Source of the DNA: Trueperella pecoris
Lineage (GTDB): Bacteria; Actinomycetota; Actinomycetes; Actinomycetales; Actinomycetaceae
DNA: 64,000 nt
Assembly: GCF_014926385.1 (NCBI RefSeq)
Contig: NZ_CP053291.1
Coordinates: 2,218,685 to 2,282,684, forward strand
Direction: 5' to 3'
A program made the position numbers and the translations under genes. Below, in pieces: positions 50,359 through 60,166 of this stretch. A model generated the notes under the pieces. That model ran no database searches and was not told the DNA's origin. It was given only the letters and a program-made list of their open reading frames with translations. How positions within the stretch are numbered: the first letter of the stretch is position 1; every line of letters starts with the position of its first letter.

Positions 50359-51357
50359 ATGCACATTACCCAGGCCACCGCGGAACCTAAGCTCGAATCG
50401 AGAGCGGAGGCAGCCGCCCGGTCCAAGAAGAACGGCATGCTCATGCCGATTTTTGTGGTGCTCATCGGCATCACCGTGCTTCTCTACCCAGTTATCGCCA
50501 CGCAGTGGAATAACATTCAGCAACAAGAAGTTGCCAGCGAATACAAGAGTTTCGTAAAAGAAGCGGATACTTCACAGCTGGAGGATTCCCTCAAGCGCGC
50601 CCACGAGTACAACAAGAACCGTACAGTGGGGCCGATTCTTGACCCGTGGACAGCCCGCCTGTCTGACGACAACGAGCCTTACAAAGAATATTTGGAGCAG
50701 CTCAACCTGTCGGGAACAATGGCACGCATAGTGATCCCCTCAATCCACGTCGACCTGCCCGTTTTCCATGGCACCCGCCCGGACACTCTCGAGCAGGGCG
50801 TTGGCCACCTCTTCGGTACCGACCTGCCAATTGGCGGGAAGAATACACACTCGGTACTAACCGGACACACTGGCCTACAGACGGCCACCCTCTTCGACAA
50901 CCTTAAGAACGTCAAGGAAGGCGACTCCATCTACATCGACGTATACGGGCAGAAGCTGCGCTACGTCGTCTATGGCACAGAAGTAGTCCTACCTGAAGAG
51001 GCAGAAAACTTATACAAGGTCGAGAGCAAGGACCTACTGACCTTAATCACCTGCACACCATACGGCATTAACTCCCACCGCCTCCTCGTGCACGCCGAGC
51101 GTGCTCCGATGGACGAGCAAGCCGCCCAAGAGCTTGACGAAGCCTCCGGTTTCACTCTCCAGTGGTGGATGTGGTTGTTTATCGCGGGCGCTGTGCTCGC
51201 CATGCTTGCCCTGATTTGGTACGTGCGCAAGAGCAGGCGGCAGGTGGACGACGCCGTCGTCGCACCCGAAACCGCAACCACAGCTGGTACTGCCACAGCC
51301 AGCGACTCAGACCAATTCAACGACATTATTTTCGGCACCCAAGGAGAGCGTGAATGA
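50359..51357 (+). CDS. srtC: Class C (pilus-assembling) sortase
   Basis: Membrane transpeptidase of 332 residues with an N-terminal helix (LMPIFVVLIGITVLLYPVI) and a C-terminal helix (WWMWLFIAGAVLAMLALIW). The catalytic residues are H170 in LTGHTGL, C232 in TLITC and R241 in SHRLLVH. A DPW lid motif (ILDPW), typical of class C, covers the active site. It polymerises the pilins encoded on either side. The ATG at 50359 has TGGAGA upstream. Its stop overlaps the next gene. Confidence 0.96.
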   Translation: MHITQATAEPKLESRAEAAARSKKNGMLMPIFVVLIGITVLLYPVIATQWNNIQQQEVASEYKSFVKEADTSQLEDSLKRAHEYNKNRTVGPILDPWTARLSDDNEPYKEYLEQLNLSGTMARIVIPSIHVDLPVFHGTRPDTLEQGVGHLFGTDLPIGGKNTHSVLTGHTGLQTATLFDNLKNVKEGDSIYIDVYGQKLRYVVYGTEVVLPEEAENLYKVESKDLLTLITCTPYGINSHRLLVHAERAPMDEQAAQELDEASGFTLQWWMWLFIAGAVLAMLALIWYVRKSRRQVDDAVVAPETATTAGTATASDSDQFNDIIFGTQGERE

Positions 51358-52073
51358 TAATCTCGAAGGGCCTAGCTACGGGTAGCCTCGTGCTTGTTTC
51401 AGCATTAGGGCTGACGGCGGGCACGCAGGCCGCTTACGCCCAGCCTGTCATCGGAGATACGGAAAACGTGCCGGCGCAAGTGACGTGCGAGGCGACCTCG
51501 TTGACGATCACTCTGCCCAAGCCTAACCCGTTCGATCGTCCGTCTCCGGGTGACCTGCCCGAACCGACCGGCGAGGGCTTCACGATCACGGTCCGTCAGG
51601 TGGCGGGCATCGACCTTTCCCGCTACGACGGCTGGGAGGGCCTCGAAAAGCTGACGGTCGCTGACGCCGAAGCCGCCGGCTTCGTTGGTGAGCCGCGCGT
51701 GGCGGTGACGAACGGGCAGGCGTCAGTGTCATTTAAGGGCCTCCCCATTGGTCTCTACATGGTTTCTGGGGTTGCCCCAGAAGACCCCCACTACAAGCTT
51801 TCCCACCTTGACCCCTTCCTTGTCAGCGTGCCACTCGGGGCTGGTGAGACGTGGGATTGTGCAGTGAATATTCAGGCCAAGACACACTACTCGGTAGAGC
51901 CTAAACCTATACCGACACCGCCGGCGCCGACTCCTCCCGAACCGCCCCAGCCTCCACGGCCACCGCTTTCACATACGGGTGCTGCGGTGATGGCACTTGG
52001 AGGAGCGAGCCTGGCGCTGCTGGGTGCGGGAACGATACTGGTGCGCGTAAGGCGTGAAAAGGAAGTGAAATAA
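51354..52073 (+). CDS. Minor pilin (base-type) with LSHTG sorting signal
   Basis: Secreted protein of 239 residues. It has a signal peptide (VLVSALGLTAGTQAAYA), one pilin-like beta domain (VSFKGLPIGLYMVSGVAPEDPHYKL), a Pro-rich stalk (PTPPAPTPPEPPQPP) and the sorting signal LSHTG at 205-209 with helix and RVRREK tail. In such operons the small pilin is usually the basal subunit that the housekeeping sortase attaches to peptidoglycan. Translational coupling to srtC is shown by an ATGA overlap. Confidence 0.88.
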   Translation: MIISKGLATGSLVLVSALGLTAGTQAAYAQPVIGDTENVPAQVTCEATSLTITLPKPNPFDRPSPGDLPEPTGEGFTITVRQVAGIDLSRYDGWEGLEKLTVADAEAAGFVGEPRVAVTNGQASVSFKGLPIGLYMVSGVAPEDPHYKLSHLDPFLVSVPLGAGETWDCAVNIQAKTHYSVEPKPIPTPPAPTPPEPPQPPRPPLSHTGAAVMALGGASLALLGAGTILVRVRREKEVK

Positions 52074-52074
52074 C

Positions 52075-55000
52075 ATGTTGTCTCGCGTTAATCGCCTGAT
52101 GTCGGCTGTCGCTGTGGCGACTCTGGCTACCTGCCTTGCTGTGGGGGCGCTGCCGGCGCTGTCTATTCTTCCGAACGCTTCTGCGGCCAATATTTCACCC
52201 ACGGCACCAGCCACCGCTTCGACTGCCTCTGCGGGCAGCGACTTCACGAGCTCAACTGTGGCAGCCCAAACCGAAGGCAATGTGGCCAACGATTCCACAA
52301 TTGCACATAACAAGGTTGTGCTCGAGCTCAATAAGGCAACAGTTGTTGACGGCGTCGTAGCCATTGAGCGCACGGAGCCAGGCAAGGAATTCCTTGGCCA
52401 CGGTTCGGCGCTCGTCAATGGTGGTGAGGTTTCCGAGGATGCTGTTGCGTCTGCGCCAGTATTGGACAAGCGTGGCGTTCGCATCGCGGTCAAGCTGCCT
52501 GACGGCTGGGCGACCGGTGACAAGCTCGAATTGGGCTACAAGACCTTCGGGTCTGACGCCGGCGCCGAGTGGAAGACCATCAACGACGGCGCCCAGGTGT
52601 TCGCGCTCCGCGACGACGTGACGCAGGCAGCTGAGGTGGTAGATCCAACCTTTAAGTCCGAGCAAAGTGTCAAAACAATAGCCGATATGGTAGAGGTGCC
52701 CTCTTCGGAAAAGTTTGATCGCGGCTCTGTTGCTGATGTCTATTTCTTTGCGCCGGCTAATATCAACGCAACCAAAATTACGGTTAAGCGCACAACGATA
52801 TACAATCTTTACGCCCCTCCAACTTCGGAGTTCAATCACGATACACCCAACATCAAGGTCGCAGAGTTTGAGCGCATGTATCGCAACGAGTATCAGCCGG
52901 TATGGGATGATATTCGCCGTCAAGGAGTCACTGTTCGTGAAATCGACAACAAGACGGTGGAGATTTCCATTCCTCAGGGGATGAAGCTGGAAAAGGACGA
53001 GTACGTCAAAATTACCAATGTGTTTTCTTATCGTTCCCTGGGCAAGCCAGATCCAAGAAATCTCGAGATTACGGTGACTGGTCAAACCCAAGTCGGTGGA
53101 TTCTGTCAAGATCGTGCACGTTACACATTCCCGGCGCGGCCGCTGCATCAAAACAAGAATTTGCACTTGAAATCTGTCATTCAAGATGGGTATGGCAACC
53201 TTGTTAATCGGGACAATAGTTCCGAGAAATATTCCGAAAAATCGTTGAAGATGATCGCTGAGAGTGATGGAGCAAATGATCCTTATCGGGTATTCTTTGC
53301 CCCGTGGCGCCAAGAGTACGCAAGAGATGTCCGTCTTACTCAGGACCAGTACTTGAAAGAGTATGTGGTAAGACACGTGCCGTATCGCGATCCGCAAGGC
53401 AAATTGGTTGACGGTTCAAAAGTTGTAGACCGCCAGGGCAAACGTGAACTTACCGAAGAGGAACGCAAAAATGGCGTCAATGTCTATGTGAACGAATCTT
53501 TACCCAACGGACAGATTCGTTGGAAGTCTTACATTGCACGCCAAGACAACGGCACAGGTCAATTCCATCGGCTAGGCGGCCCCAAAGCGGAGACTGGTTG
53601 GATTGTCAATGCACTCGCATTCAATCCCCAGGACAACTGGCTCTACGCCATTAGTCAGGGACGGCTTGGCGAAGACTGGGGGCGTCTACCCAACCAAGTA
53701 ATTCAGGGGGATGCGACTAACTACCATGGGCGTACTGTGGTTACCGCAGAAGATCCATGTTTTCCTTCTGGTCACCTGCTGCAGATCAATCCAGCGACCG
53801 GTGAGGTCCATAACCTTGGCCGCTTAACCTCGCCGACGGATCAATTCAAGACGGGCTACGCTTTCCAAGGGCAGAAACAAAGATACTGGCCGAACGATCT
53901 ATGGGGTGGTATCAATGTTGGCGGCATTGATAACGAAGGGAATTACTACGTGGCCAACGGCTCCCTTTCAGGTAGTGGCGCTGTTTACAAGGTCAACCTA
54001 GAAAATGTGACTGCGGAAGTAACAGCGAACGCTAATAAGTGGTTGGCTTCAATGCGTTACCAAAATGATTGGAACTCTGTAAGGGATCGATCTGGTCGAG
54101 CATGGTCAGAAGACTGGACGCCGCTCTTCGTTCCCGAGAAAACGGAATGCAAACCTGACACGGGCACCCCATGCAAGCAACGCCAGGCAGGTAATTATAT
54201 GTGGGGCATCTCTAACGGGTGGAATTCCCAGGGCCGCGTATACATCGAGAGAATTAGTGCCGACGACGGTAATTTGCGGCGGTGGGATGTGACAGATTTG
54301 CAGACCTATGCTGGGCAGAGCCTACCTGTAGGAAACCAATGGGGCCGAGCGTGGAGTTTTGGCAACAGCATCCTAGGCTTTGCAACGTCCAGCTCGGGAG
54401 CTACCGATAAAGTTGTGAGGATAAAGGTAACTAATCCTGAGAGTGATAACCCCTCTTTCGAGCTTATCTCGGTTAATGCAAATGCACAGCCCTCCTACAA
54501 CTCGAATGGTACGAGTGCCGTGAATTTCGAAGAAAATATCGTGGACCTCAAACTTAAGAAATCCCGAAAGGATTTTGTCGACACAGATGGTGTAAATCGA
54601 GTCCAGTGGGACCTCGAAGTAAAGAATGCCAGTGAAAGCGCAGCTAGCTCAGGTTTCACCGTATTCGACACGATTCCTGCAAGTTATAGGGTGGTACGAG
54701 TTCAAGCCGAAGAGAAAGTATTTGATACCAACAGCAGTACGTCGATTGTCGGCCCATGGTCTGTTTATCTAAAGAAGGGGGATCGAGGCCATGACGTCCT
54801 CGAAGGATCCCATGGTGCGTTACAGGCAGGAAAAGCAGTAAAGCTCACGATTATCGCAGAACCAAGGAGTGGCCAAAATTTGCCTATCGAGTGTATCGAA
54901 AATGTTGCGGGTGTCATTGGAATTGATCGTGATCCATCAACCGTGAATGCCAATGAGTTTGGCAAGACAATGGAAGGTGGGATTGACAAATATGGTGACT

Positions 55001-56127
55001 GGCTCAAACTGAATGGCGGAATCTTTGGCGATCTTGTATCCGACCAGCAATGCCGGCCCACGATTGTTGTCAAGAAGCAAATCGTTGAGGACGGAAAGAT
55101 AACTGATGAAGCTGCTGGGGGATGGGCCTTCAGCGCTCAGTCCGACAAGGATAACCTTGATCTAGAAGGGCAAGAAGGCTTTGGAAAGGAATCCACCAAA
55201 GTCACGGCCTCTGAAGGTGTTGAAAAAGGTACCGTCATTTGGCGACCGAAAGAAAATGGTCAGTTTAAACTGACGATCACGGAAAAAATGACCGATGAAC
55301 AGACAGCTGCAGGGTACGGCATTCGACCTCAGGAAAACGCTGGTAATGCTCAAAATGCTATCTGTAAGTTGACTGTCAAGGACGGCCAGAAACTCGCTCG
55401 ACCAGAGATGGTTAACGTCGAGGATCAAACTGGCGCACCCGGATTCGCATTCTCCTTTGGTGACCAAACAATGTTCCCCGAAGGGATGAATGTCAAGACA
55501 GAGCAACGCGTTGAGTGCACGGTTCAGAATGAAATAACCAACAATCACATCTTTGTCCGCAAGGAGGCCTACGATCCTCAAAAATCCGACAAGATCGGCA
55601 CCCTTCCCGATCTCGCCGGAGCCGAATTCGCGGTGTATGAGCTCAGCGAAAGCATCTCCGCGAAGCCACGCCCGAAGTCATGGGAAGAATGGGAAAAATA
55701 CATAGTCAAGGCAGGCGATGGCTCTGTTGAAAAACCCGTTGAGATCAAAGATTATCGCACACCGATTCCGGTAAAAGTCGGGAAGTCATACATTGTCGTC
55801 GAGACCAAGGCACCCACTGATGGCTATGGTCGACTGTACAGTTTGCGTCCTGCACCTATTCCTTTCACAGTGACGACGGCACACGGCGAAGACGCAACGA
55901 ACAAACGCCCGTTCTCAATCCAAATGGAAAACGATCTTCTGGCAACAGCCAGCTGGAAGGTCGAGAACGGCAATTCGCAGAAAGTTGGTATGTATTTGAC
56001 AGTTGCGGATGTTCACACCGGTACTTTGCCGCGCACCGGCGGCGCCGGTGTCGCCTGGCTCGGCGGCATCGGAGGACTATTCGTACTGGCAGGGCTCACC
56101 TGGGCACAACGCAAACAGCGCGCCTAG
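52075..56127 (+). CDS. Large tip adhesin, SpaC-like, LPXTG-anchored
   Basis: Secreted protein of 1350 residues. A signal peptide ends near residue 38. The centre (about 500-700) has repeated segments such as WIVNALAFNPQDNWLYAIS and GGIDNEGNYYVANGSL that resemble a beta-propeller of the DUF6923 kind. Further beta domains (WAFSAQ, EFAVYELSES) lead to LPRTG at 1318-1322, a hydrophobic helix and a KQR tail. No VWA domain was seen. The middle of the gene (about 52640-55550) is richer in A and T and uses rarer codons than both ends, which suggests exchange of the adhesive part. It starts one base after the minor pilin stop. Confidence 0.88.
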   Translation: MLSRVNRLMSAVAVATLATCLAVGALPALSILPNASAANISPTAPATASTASAGSDFTSSTVAAQTEGNVANDSTIAHNKVVLELNKATVVDGVVAIERTEPGKEFLGHGSALVNGGEVSEDAVASAPVLDKRGVRIAVKLPDGWATGDKLELGYKTFGSDAGAEWKTINDGAQVFALRDDVTQAAEVVDPTFKSEQSVKTIADMVEVPSSEKFDRGSVADVYFFAPANINATKITVKRTTIYNLYAPPTSEFNHDTPNIKVAEFERMYRNEYQPVWDDIRRQGVTVREIDNKTVEISIPQGMKLEKDEYVKITNVFSYRSLGKPDPRNLEITVTGQTQVGGFCQDRARYTFPARPLHQNKNLHLKSVIQDGYGNLVNRDNSSEKYSEKSLKMIAESDGANDPYRVFFAPWRQEYARDVRLTQDQYLKEYVVRHVPYRDPQGKLVDGSKVVDRQGKRELTEEERKNGVNVYVNESLPNGQIRWKSYIARQDNGTGQFHRLGGPKAETGWIVNALAFNPQDNWLYAISQGRLGEDWGRLPNQVIQGDATNYHGRTVVTAEDPCFPSGHLLQINPATGEVHNLGRLTSPTDQFKTGYAFQGQKQRYWPNDLWGGINVGGIDNEGNYYVANGSLSGSGAVYKVNLENVTAEVTANANKWLASMRYQNDWNSVRDRSGRAWSEDWTPLFVPEKTECKPDTGTPCKQRQAGNYMWGISNGWNSQGRVYIERISADDGNLRRWDVTDLQTYAGQSLPVGNQWGRAWSFGNSILGFATSSSGATDKVVRIKVTNPESDNPSFELISVNANAQPSYNSNGTSAVNFEENIVDLKLKKSRKDFVDTDGVNRVQWDLEVKNASESAASSGFTVFDTIPASYRVVRVQAEEKVFDTNSSTSIVGPWSVYLKKGDRGHDVLEGSHGALQAGKAVKLTIIAEPRSGQNLPIECIENVAGVIGIDRDPSTVNANEFGKTMEGGIDKYGDWLKLNGGIFGDLVSDQQCRPTIVVKKQIVEDGKITDEAAGGWAFSAQSDKDNLDLEGQEGFGKESTKVTASEGVEKGTVIWRPKENGQFKLTITEKMTDEQTAAGYGIRPQENAGNAQNAICKLTVKDGQKLARPEMVNVEDQTGAPGFAFSFGDQTMFPEGMNVKTEQRVECTVQNEITNNHIFVRKEAYDPQKSDKIGTLPDLAGAEFAVYELSESISAKPRPKSWEEWEKYIVKAGDGSVEKPVEIKDYRTPIPVKVGKSYIVVETKAPTDGYGRLYSLRPAPIPFTVTTAHGEDATNKRPFSIQMENDLLATASWKVENGNSQKVGMYLTVADVHTGTLPRTGGAGVAWLGGIGGLFVLAGLTWAQRKQRA

Positions 56128-56160
56128 CGTGAACCACTCGCTAAACTAAAACGCCAGAAA

Positions 56161-56193
56161 TTGGGGGGCGCCCGCGCTGCGGGCGTCCCCCAA
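56161..56193 (+). terminator. Terminator of the pilus operon
   Basis: A 15-bp stem (TTGGGGGGCGCCCGC, one G-U pair) with a 3-base loop. No T-tract follows. Confidence 0.65.
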
Positions 56194-56230
56194 ACCACAA
56201 CTTACCCCACCGACCCACGGGCTGAACCAA

Positions 56231-56263
56231 TGAGGGGTGACAAGCCGAGCCTGTCACCCCTCA
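56231..56263. terminator. Second hairpin between convergent genes
   Basis: Perfect 12-bp stem TGAGGGGTGACA with a 9-base loop, placed to end the leftward GlsB-type gene. Confidence 0.6.
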
Positions 56264-56278
56264 CATTAAGAGCAAAAA

Positions 56279-56539
56279 TTAACGCTTCTTGCCGCCCGCA
56301 CCGAGGTACATCCCGATGAAAACGATAGCGAAGAGCGTGGCTACTGCCCAGCGGATCCAGTCAATACCGGGCGTGTTGGCCGGGTAGCTAAAGAGCTGGA
56401 GGACGATGTTGCCGACGACCACGCCAGCAACGCCAAGTGCAACAGTCGCCAGAACCGAGATCGGGGCATCCTTACGGATGAAACGAGCCAGGAAACCGAT
56501 AACTGCACCGAAAATAATAGTGCCAATGATATTAAACAT
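56279..56539 (-). CDS. GlsB/YeaQ/YmgE-family membrane protein
   Basis: Protein of 86 residues with three hydrophobic helices. The family pattern is GAVIGFLARFI, ATVALGVAGVVVGNIV and a short basic tail. Members are often called stress-response or transglycosylase-associated membrane proteins; no activity is proven. The ATG has AAAGGA upstream. It is a single-gene unit, convergent with the pilus operon. Confidence 0.92.
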   Translation of the reverse strand: MFNIIGTIIFGAVIGFLARFIRKDAPISVLATVALGVAGVVVGNIVLQLFSYPANTPGIDWIRWAVATLFAIVFIGMYLGAGGKKR

Positions 56540-56683
56540 GTGAGTGAATCCTTTCAGGCTTCTACCTAACCCTGATGGATCAGGCGTTTTTCACACGTCT
56601 AGTCTAAACGTCCTAGATTGAGCCGTCATAGACTTTTCAGAACTATTATCCCGTCAGCGTATTTGTTTATTCTTGACAACGCT

Positions 56684-58603
56684 TCACACACTGCTCGAAA
56701 TCAATCGAACCTGCACCGCCTTAACCTCCGCCAAAAGCCACACCCCGATCTCAACCCCAATCTCCGCCGCAGCACCAGCAGTAATCGTCGAATGAAGAGG
56801 CGTACTCGTACCAATATCAAGAGTGACATCAACACCAGCCGCACTCGCCCTCACCCCAACAACCTGCGCCTCAAACACATTACGCGGCGAGCCCTCGCTC
56901 AACCCCCTACGCAACGACACAGCAAGAGGATCAAAAACCGCCGCACCACGATCACCAGCACAAACCCCCTCAACCAAACCCCGAACAACCTGCCCAGTCC
57001 CATCAAGAACCAAACCATCACAACCCATGCAGCCAAACTGCATATTCAACCCCGCAAACGCCGCCACAAACCCCGTAGCAGGTGAAGCCAACGCCTCCGC
57101 CGTCGGCGACACCGCCACCACACGGCCCGCCTCCAAAACCGCCACACGATCCGCCAACGTAAGCACATCAATCACATCATGCGACACAAGCACCGTCGTC
57201 AACCCCCGCGTACGCCGCGCAAGCACCGCACGCAAACTCGCACTCGACGTCGAATCCAACGCCGCAAACGGCTCATCCAACAACAGCAACTGAGGATCAA
57301 GCGCCAACACACGAGCAAGCGCCACCCGCTGCGCCTGGCCGCCTGAGAGCTGCCATGGCGCCTTATCCGCAACCCCCTCCAGCCCGACGCCGATCAGCTC
57401 CGCCCTCGCCCGCTCCCGCGCTGCCGCCTTCGAAACGCCCGCACAGCGCGGGCCAAAGGCGACGTTATCGAGCACAGACATGTGGGGGAACAGTGCCGGC
57501 GACTGGTCGAGGAAGCCGATCGTCGGCGGCACGTCAACGCGAGAATGAGGACTCGAGATGTCGCCCGCGAGTAGGCGAATGCCCGTCGACTTCCCCGAAC
57601 CGTTCGGGCCGATCAGCGCCACCGTCTCGCCCGGGCGGCCCTCGAGCCGGTAGTACACGCCGCGTTCGGGCACGTCGGCATCGAGGGTGAAGCCGACGGC
57701 CGGCGCCTGCGCGGTTCCGTCCGACGCCAGACCGCCGGGCTTCGGCCCACCCGGCGACACCGCATCGCTCTCGGCGTGAGGCGCCCCAACGGCGTCGTGA
57801 AAACGACGCGAATTAAACGCCTCAACCACAGTCGTCACCGCAGTCAAACACAACGCCAACAAAATAAGAACAACAGAAAGCGCCAAAGCAGAATCTGGAT
57901 CCTGCTCACGCCGAAGATACACATCAAGCGGCAGCGTACGCGTCGTACCCTGCATCGAACCCGCAAACGTGATCGTCGCACCAAACTCACCCAACGAACG
58001 AGCACACGCCAACGCCGCCCCAGAACCAATCGAAGGCCCCAAAAGCGGCAACGTAATCCGACTAAACTGCACCCAACGGCTCGCCCCCAAGCCCCGGGCC
58101 GCATGCTCAAAACCAGACCCCGCCGCCTTCGCAGCCGCCTCCACCGTCATCACCAAAAACGGTAACGACACAAAAACCTGAGCCACAATCACCGCAAACG
58201 TAGTAAAAGGAATCTCAATCCCCAACACACCCAACGCCGGACCCAACACGCCACGCCGCCCAAACGTCGTCAACAAAGCCAAACCCGCCACCACCGGCGG
58301 CATCACCAACGGAACCAACACAAACGCCCGCAAGACCGTCAGCCAACGCGGACGACGCGGCAACTCCGCAGCACGAGCAAGCACAAGCGCCAGCGGCGTG
58401 CCAATCACCAGACACACCACCGTCGAAATCAGGCACGTCCACAACGAAAGAAACAAAGCATCCGCAGACTCCTCCGATGTCAAAATCGGCCACAAATCTC
58501 CCCACGGCACACGCGAAGCCATACCAACAAGCGGCAACAACAACACCGCCACAGCAACCACAGCCGGCAACCAAAAACCACGAGGAATACCGCGAAGCTC
58601 CAT
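56684..58603 (-). CDS. ModB-ModC fusion, molybdate ABC transporter permease and ATPase
   Basis: Protein of 639 residues in which two normally separate subunits are fused. The N-terminal permease has about five helices and the EAA-like loop EHAARGLGASRWVQFSRITLP. After a linker (about 265-300) the ATPase shows Walker A LIGPNGSGKST, signature QLSGGQAQRVALARVL and Walker B LLLLDEPFAALD. A C-terminal TOBE-like domain would bind molybdate for regulation. The ATG overlaps the modA stop (TGATG). Codon choice is strongly T/G-rich except for about 57310-57740, the start of the ATPase domain, which has normal GC-rich codons. Confidence 0.93.
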   Translation of the reverse strand: MELRGIPRGFWLPAVVAVAVLLLPLVGMASRVPWGDLWPILTSEESADALFLSLWTCLISTVVCLVIGTPLALVLARAAELPRRPRWLTVLRAFVLVPLVMPPVVAGLALLTTFGRRGVLGPALGVLGIEIPFTTFAVIVAQVFVSLPFLVMTVEAAAKAAGSGFEHAARGLGASRWVQFSRITLPLLGPSIGSGAALACARSLGEFGATITFAGSMQGTTRTLPLDVYLRREQDPDSALALSVVLILLALCLTAVTTVVEAFNSRRFHDAVGAPHAESDAVSPGGPKPGGLASDGTAQAPAVGFTLDADVPERGVYYRLEGRPGETVALIGPNGSGKSTGIRLLAGDISSPHSRVDVPPTIGFLDQSPALFPHMSVLDNVAFGPRCAGVSKAAARERARAELIGVGLEGVADKAPWQLSGGQAQRVALARVLALDPQLLLLDEPFAALDSTSSASLRAVLARRTRGLTTVLVSHDVIDVLTLADRVAVLEAGRVVAVSPTAEALASPATGFVAAFAGLNMQFGCMGCDGLVLDGTGQVVRGLVEGVCAGDRGAAVFDPLAVSLRRGLSEGSPRNVFEAQVVGVRASAAGVDVTLDIGTSTPLHSTITAGAAAEIGVEIGVWLLAEVKAVQVRLISSSV

Positions 58604-59433
58604 CACTTACCAGCTACACTCCCACTGGACCCAAACCCATACCGAGCAAGAATCTCCTGCCCCTCAGGCGACATCACTGCCTCAACAAAATCCTTAGCAC
58701 CATGCACATTAGGCGCATCCGACAACGCAGCCAACATATAGGCTGTGCCAATATCCACGATGCCCCCAACGTCCACAACCTCCACCTTCTCACCCGCCAA
58801 CAATGCGTCCGTAAAGTAAACCAAACCCGCGTCAGCCTCGCCCGACTCAACCTTCGTACGCACATCCGTCACCGACTGCTCCTGCGACACAGGGGAAAGA
58901 CTCAAACCAAACTGCTCCGCCACTTTGGCAGTAACCGCCCCACACGGTACCTGCGGAGCACACACCACCAACTTAGCCGCATTCGCCGACGCCAAATCCG
59001 AAACACCCGCCGGATTCCCCCGCGGCACAATCAAACGCAACGTGTTCCTCGTAAACTCCGCAGGGCTCAGCGCCGCCTCGCCCACCTTCTCCATATTCTT
59101 CTTATTCGCCGAAGCAAAAACATCTGCCGGAGCGCCCGCAAGAATCTTCTCAGCTAGTGAAGGAGAACCCTCGAAAGAGAACCTCACCTTCACACCCGGA
59201 TGCCGAGGCTCAAACAGCTTCCGTGAAATCTCCGGAAATGCCGCATTCAGCGAAGCCGCCGCAAAAACAGTCAGCTCGCGAGGCGAAGAATCGGAAGGGC
59301 ACCCACTGCCGTCGCCATGCCCAGCAACGGAACGCGAGCCAGACCCAGAAACAGAACCCAAGCCAGACCCGGACGCCGAACAAGCCGCTAGCACCAAACA
59401 CAAAGCGACAATGGCCACCAATTTACGAAACAT
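58603..59433 (-). CDS. modA: Molybdate-binding lipoprotein
   Basis: Solute-binding protein of 276 residues. The lipobox is LAAC (Cys near residue 18), so it is anchored to the membrane. A Gly/Ser linker precedes the domain start LTVFAAASLNAAFPEI. Oxyanion-binding Ser and conserved pieces are in FEGSPSLAEKILAGAPADVFASA, and ESGEADAGLVYFTDAL is typical of ModA. It hands molybdate to the fused ModBC downstream. GGAGAG lies four bases before the ATG. Confidence 0.95.
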   Translation of the reverse strand: MFRKLVAIVALCLVLAACSASGSGLGSVSGSGSRSVAGHGDGSGCPSDSSPRELTVFAAASLNAAFPEISRKLFEPRHPGVKVRFSFEGSPSLAEKILAGAPADVFASANKKNMEKVGEAALSPAEFTRNTLRLIVPRGNPAGVSDLASANAAKLVVCAPQVPCGAVTAKVAEQFGLSLSPVSQEQSVTDVRTKVESGEADAGLVYFTDALLAGEKVEVVDVGGIVDIGTAYMLAALSDAPNVHGAKDFVEAVMSPEGQEILARYGFGSSGSVAGK

Positions 59434-59614
59434 GTACTCTCCTACGTATCAACGAGCCCTCGCCCCGCTGGGACGATGTGCAGCCAACGTAAAAACAAGC
59501 GCAGATGTCAAAGCCCCGCCTACCTTTACAGTATCCGACCAAGCGCACGCCAACCCCCGCCAGGCAAGGCCAACCGCCCCGCCCCGCCAAGCAACGCCGA
59601 AGTTTGAGAAATTC

Positions 59615-59642
59615 TTGAACAATCGCTTACTCGATCTATTAT
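59615..59642 (+). promoter_or_regulatory. Promoter of the leaderless mogA/moaB gene
   Basis: TTGAAC, a 16-base spacer and TATTAT, whose last base is six bases before the ATG at 59649. This is the clearest complete promoter in the window. Confidence 0.75.
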
Positions 59643-59648
59643 GAATAC

Positions 59649-60146
59649 ATGAGTATTAAAGCCGCAGTCATTACTATCTCCGACCGCAGCGCCGAAGGCT
59701 TGCGGGAAGACACCTCCGGCCCCACCGCCGTGCGCCTTCTCGAAGAGGCCGGCGTCAAGGTTATCGAAACCGCCATCGTCCACGACGACGTGCGGGCTAT
59801 CGCCGAAGCCGTCCAGACCCTCGCCTATGACGAGGTCGACCTCGTGATTACCACTGGCGGCACCGGCATCTCACCCCAGGACTACACAGCCCGCGCCATG
59901 GATCCGCTCCTCCGGTTCGATATCCCCGGTATTCCAGAGGCCATCAGATACCAAGGAATCAAGAAAGGCGTACCGGGAGCCATCCTCTCGCGCTCACGTG
60001 CCGGCGTCATGGTGCTTGGCCGCAACCGTACACTCGTGATCAACCTGCCCGGCTCAGTCGGCGCAGTCAAGGATGGGATGGAAGTTGTCATCCCACTGCT
60101 TGATCACGCCATTGACCAAATGCGCGGCGGCGACCACGTCGCATAG
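59649..60146 (+). CDS. Molybdopterin adenylyltransferase, MogA/MoaB family
   Basis: Protein of 165 residues. It adenylates molybdopterin before metal insertion by MoeA. It starts AAVITISDRSAEGLREDTSG and contains the family motif VITTGGTGISPQD, with NLPGSVGAVKDGMEVVIPLL near the end. It is leaderless and divergent from modA. MogA and MoaB are too alike to separate by eye. Confidence 0.93.
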   Translation: MSIKAAVITISDRSAEGLREDTSGPTAVRLLEEAGVKVIETAIVHDDVRAIAEAVQTLAYDEVDLVITTGGTGISPQDYTARAMDPLLRFDIPGIPEAIRYQGIKKGVPGAILSRSRAGVMVLGRNRTLVINLPGSVGAVKDGMEVVIPLLDHAIDQMRGGDHVA

Positions 60147-60166
60147 CGCGCCGGGTGCCTCGCGCC

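Noticed and set aside
59434..59614. ModE-type operator between modA and mogA/moaB
   Set aside because: No palindrome resembling the known Mo-box was found and no modE gene is in the window.
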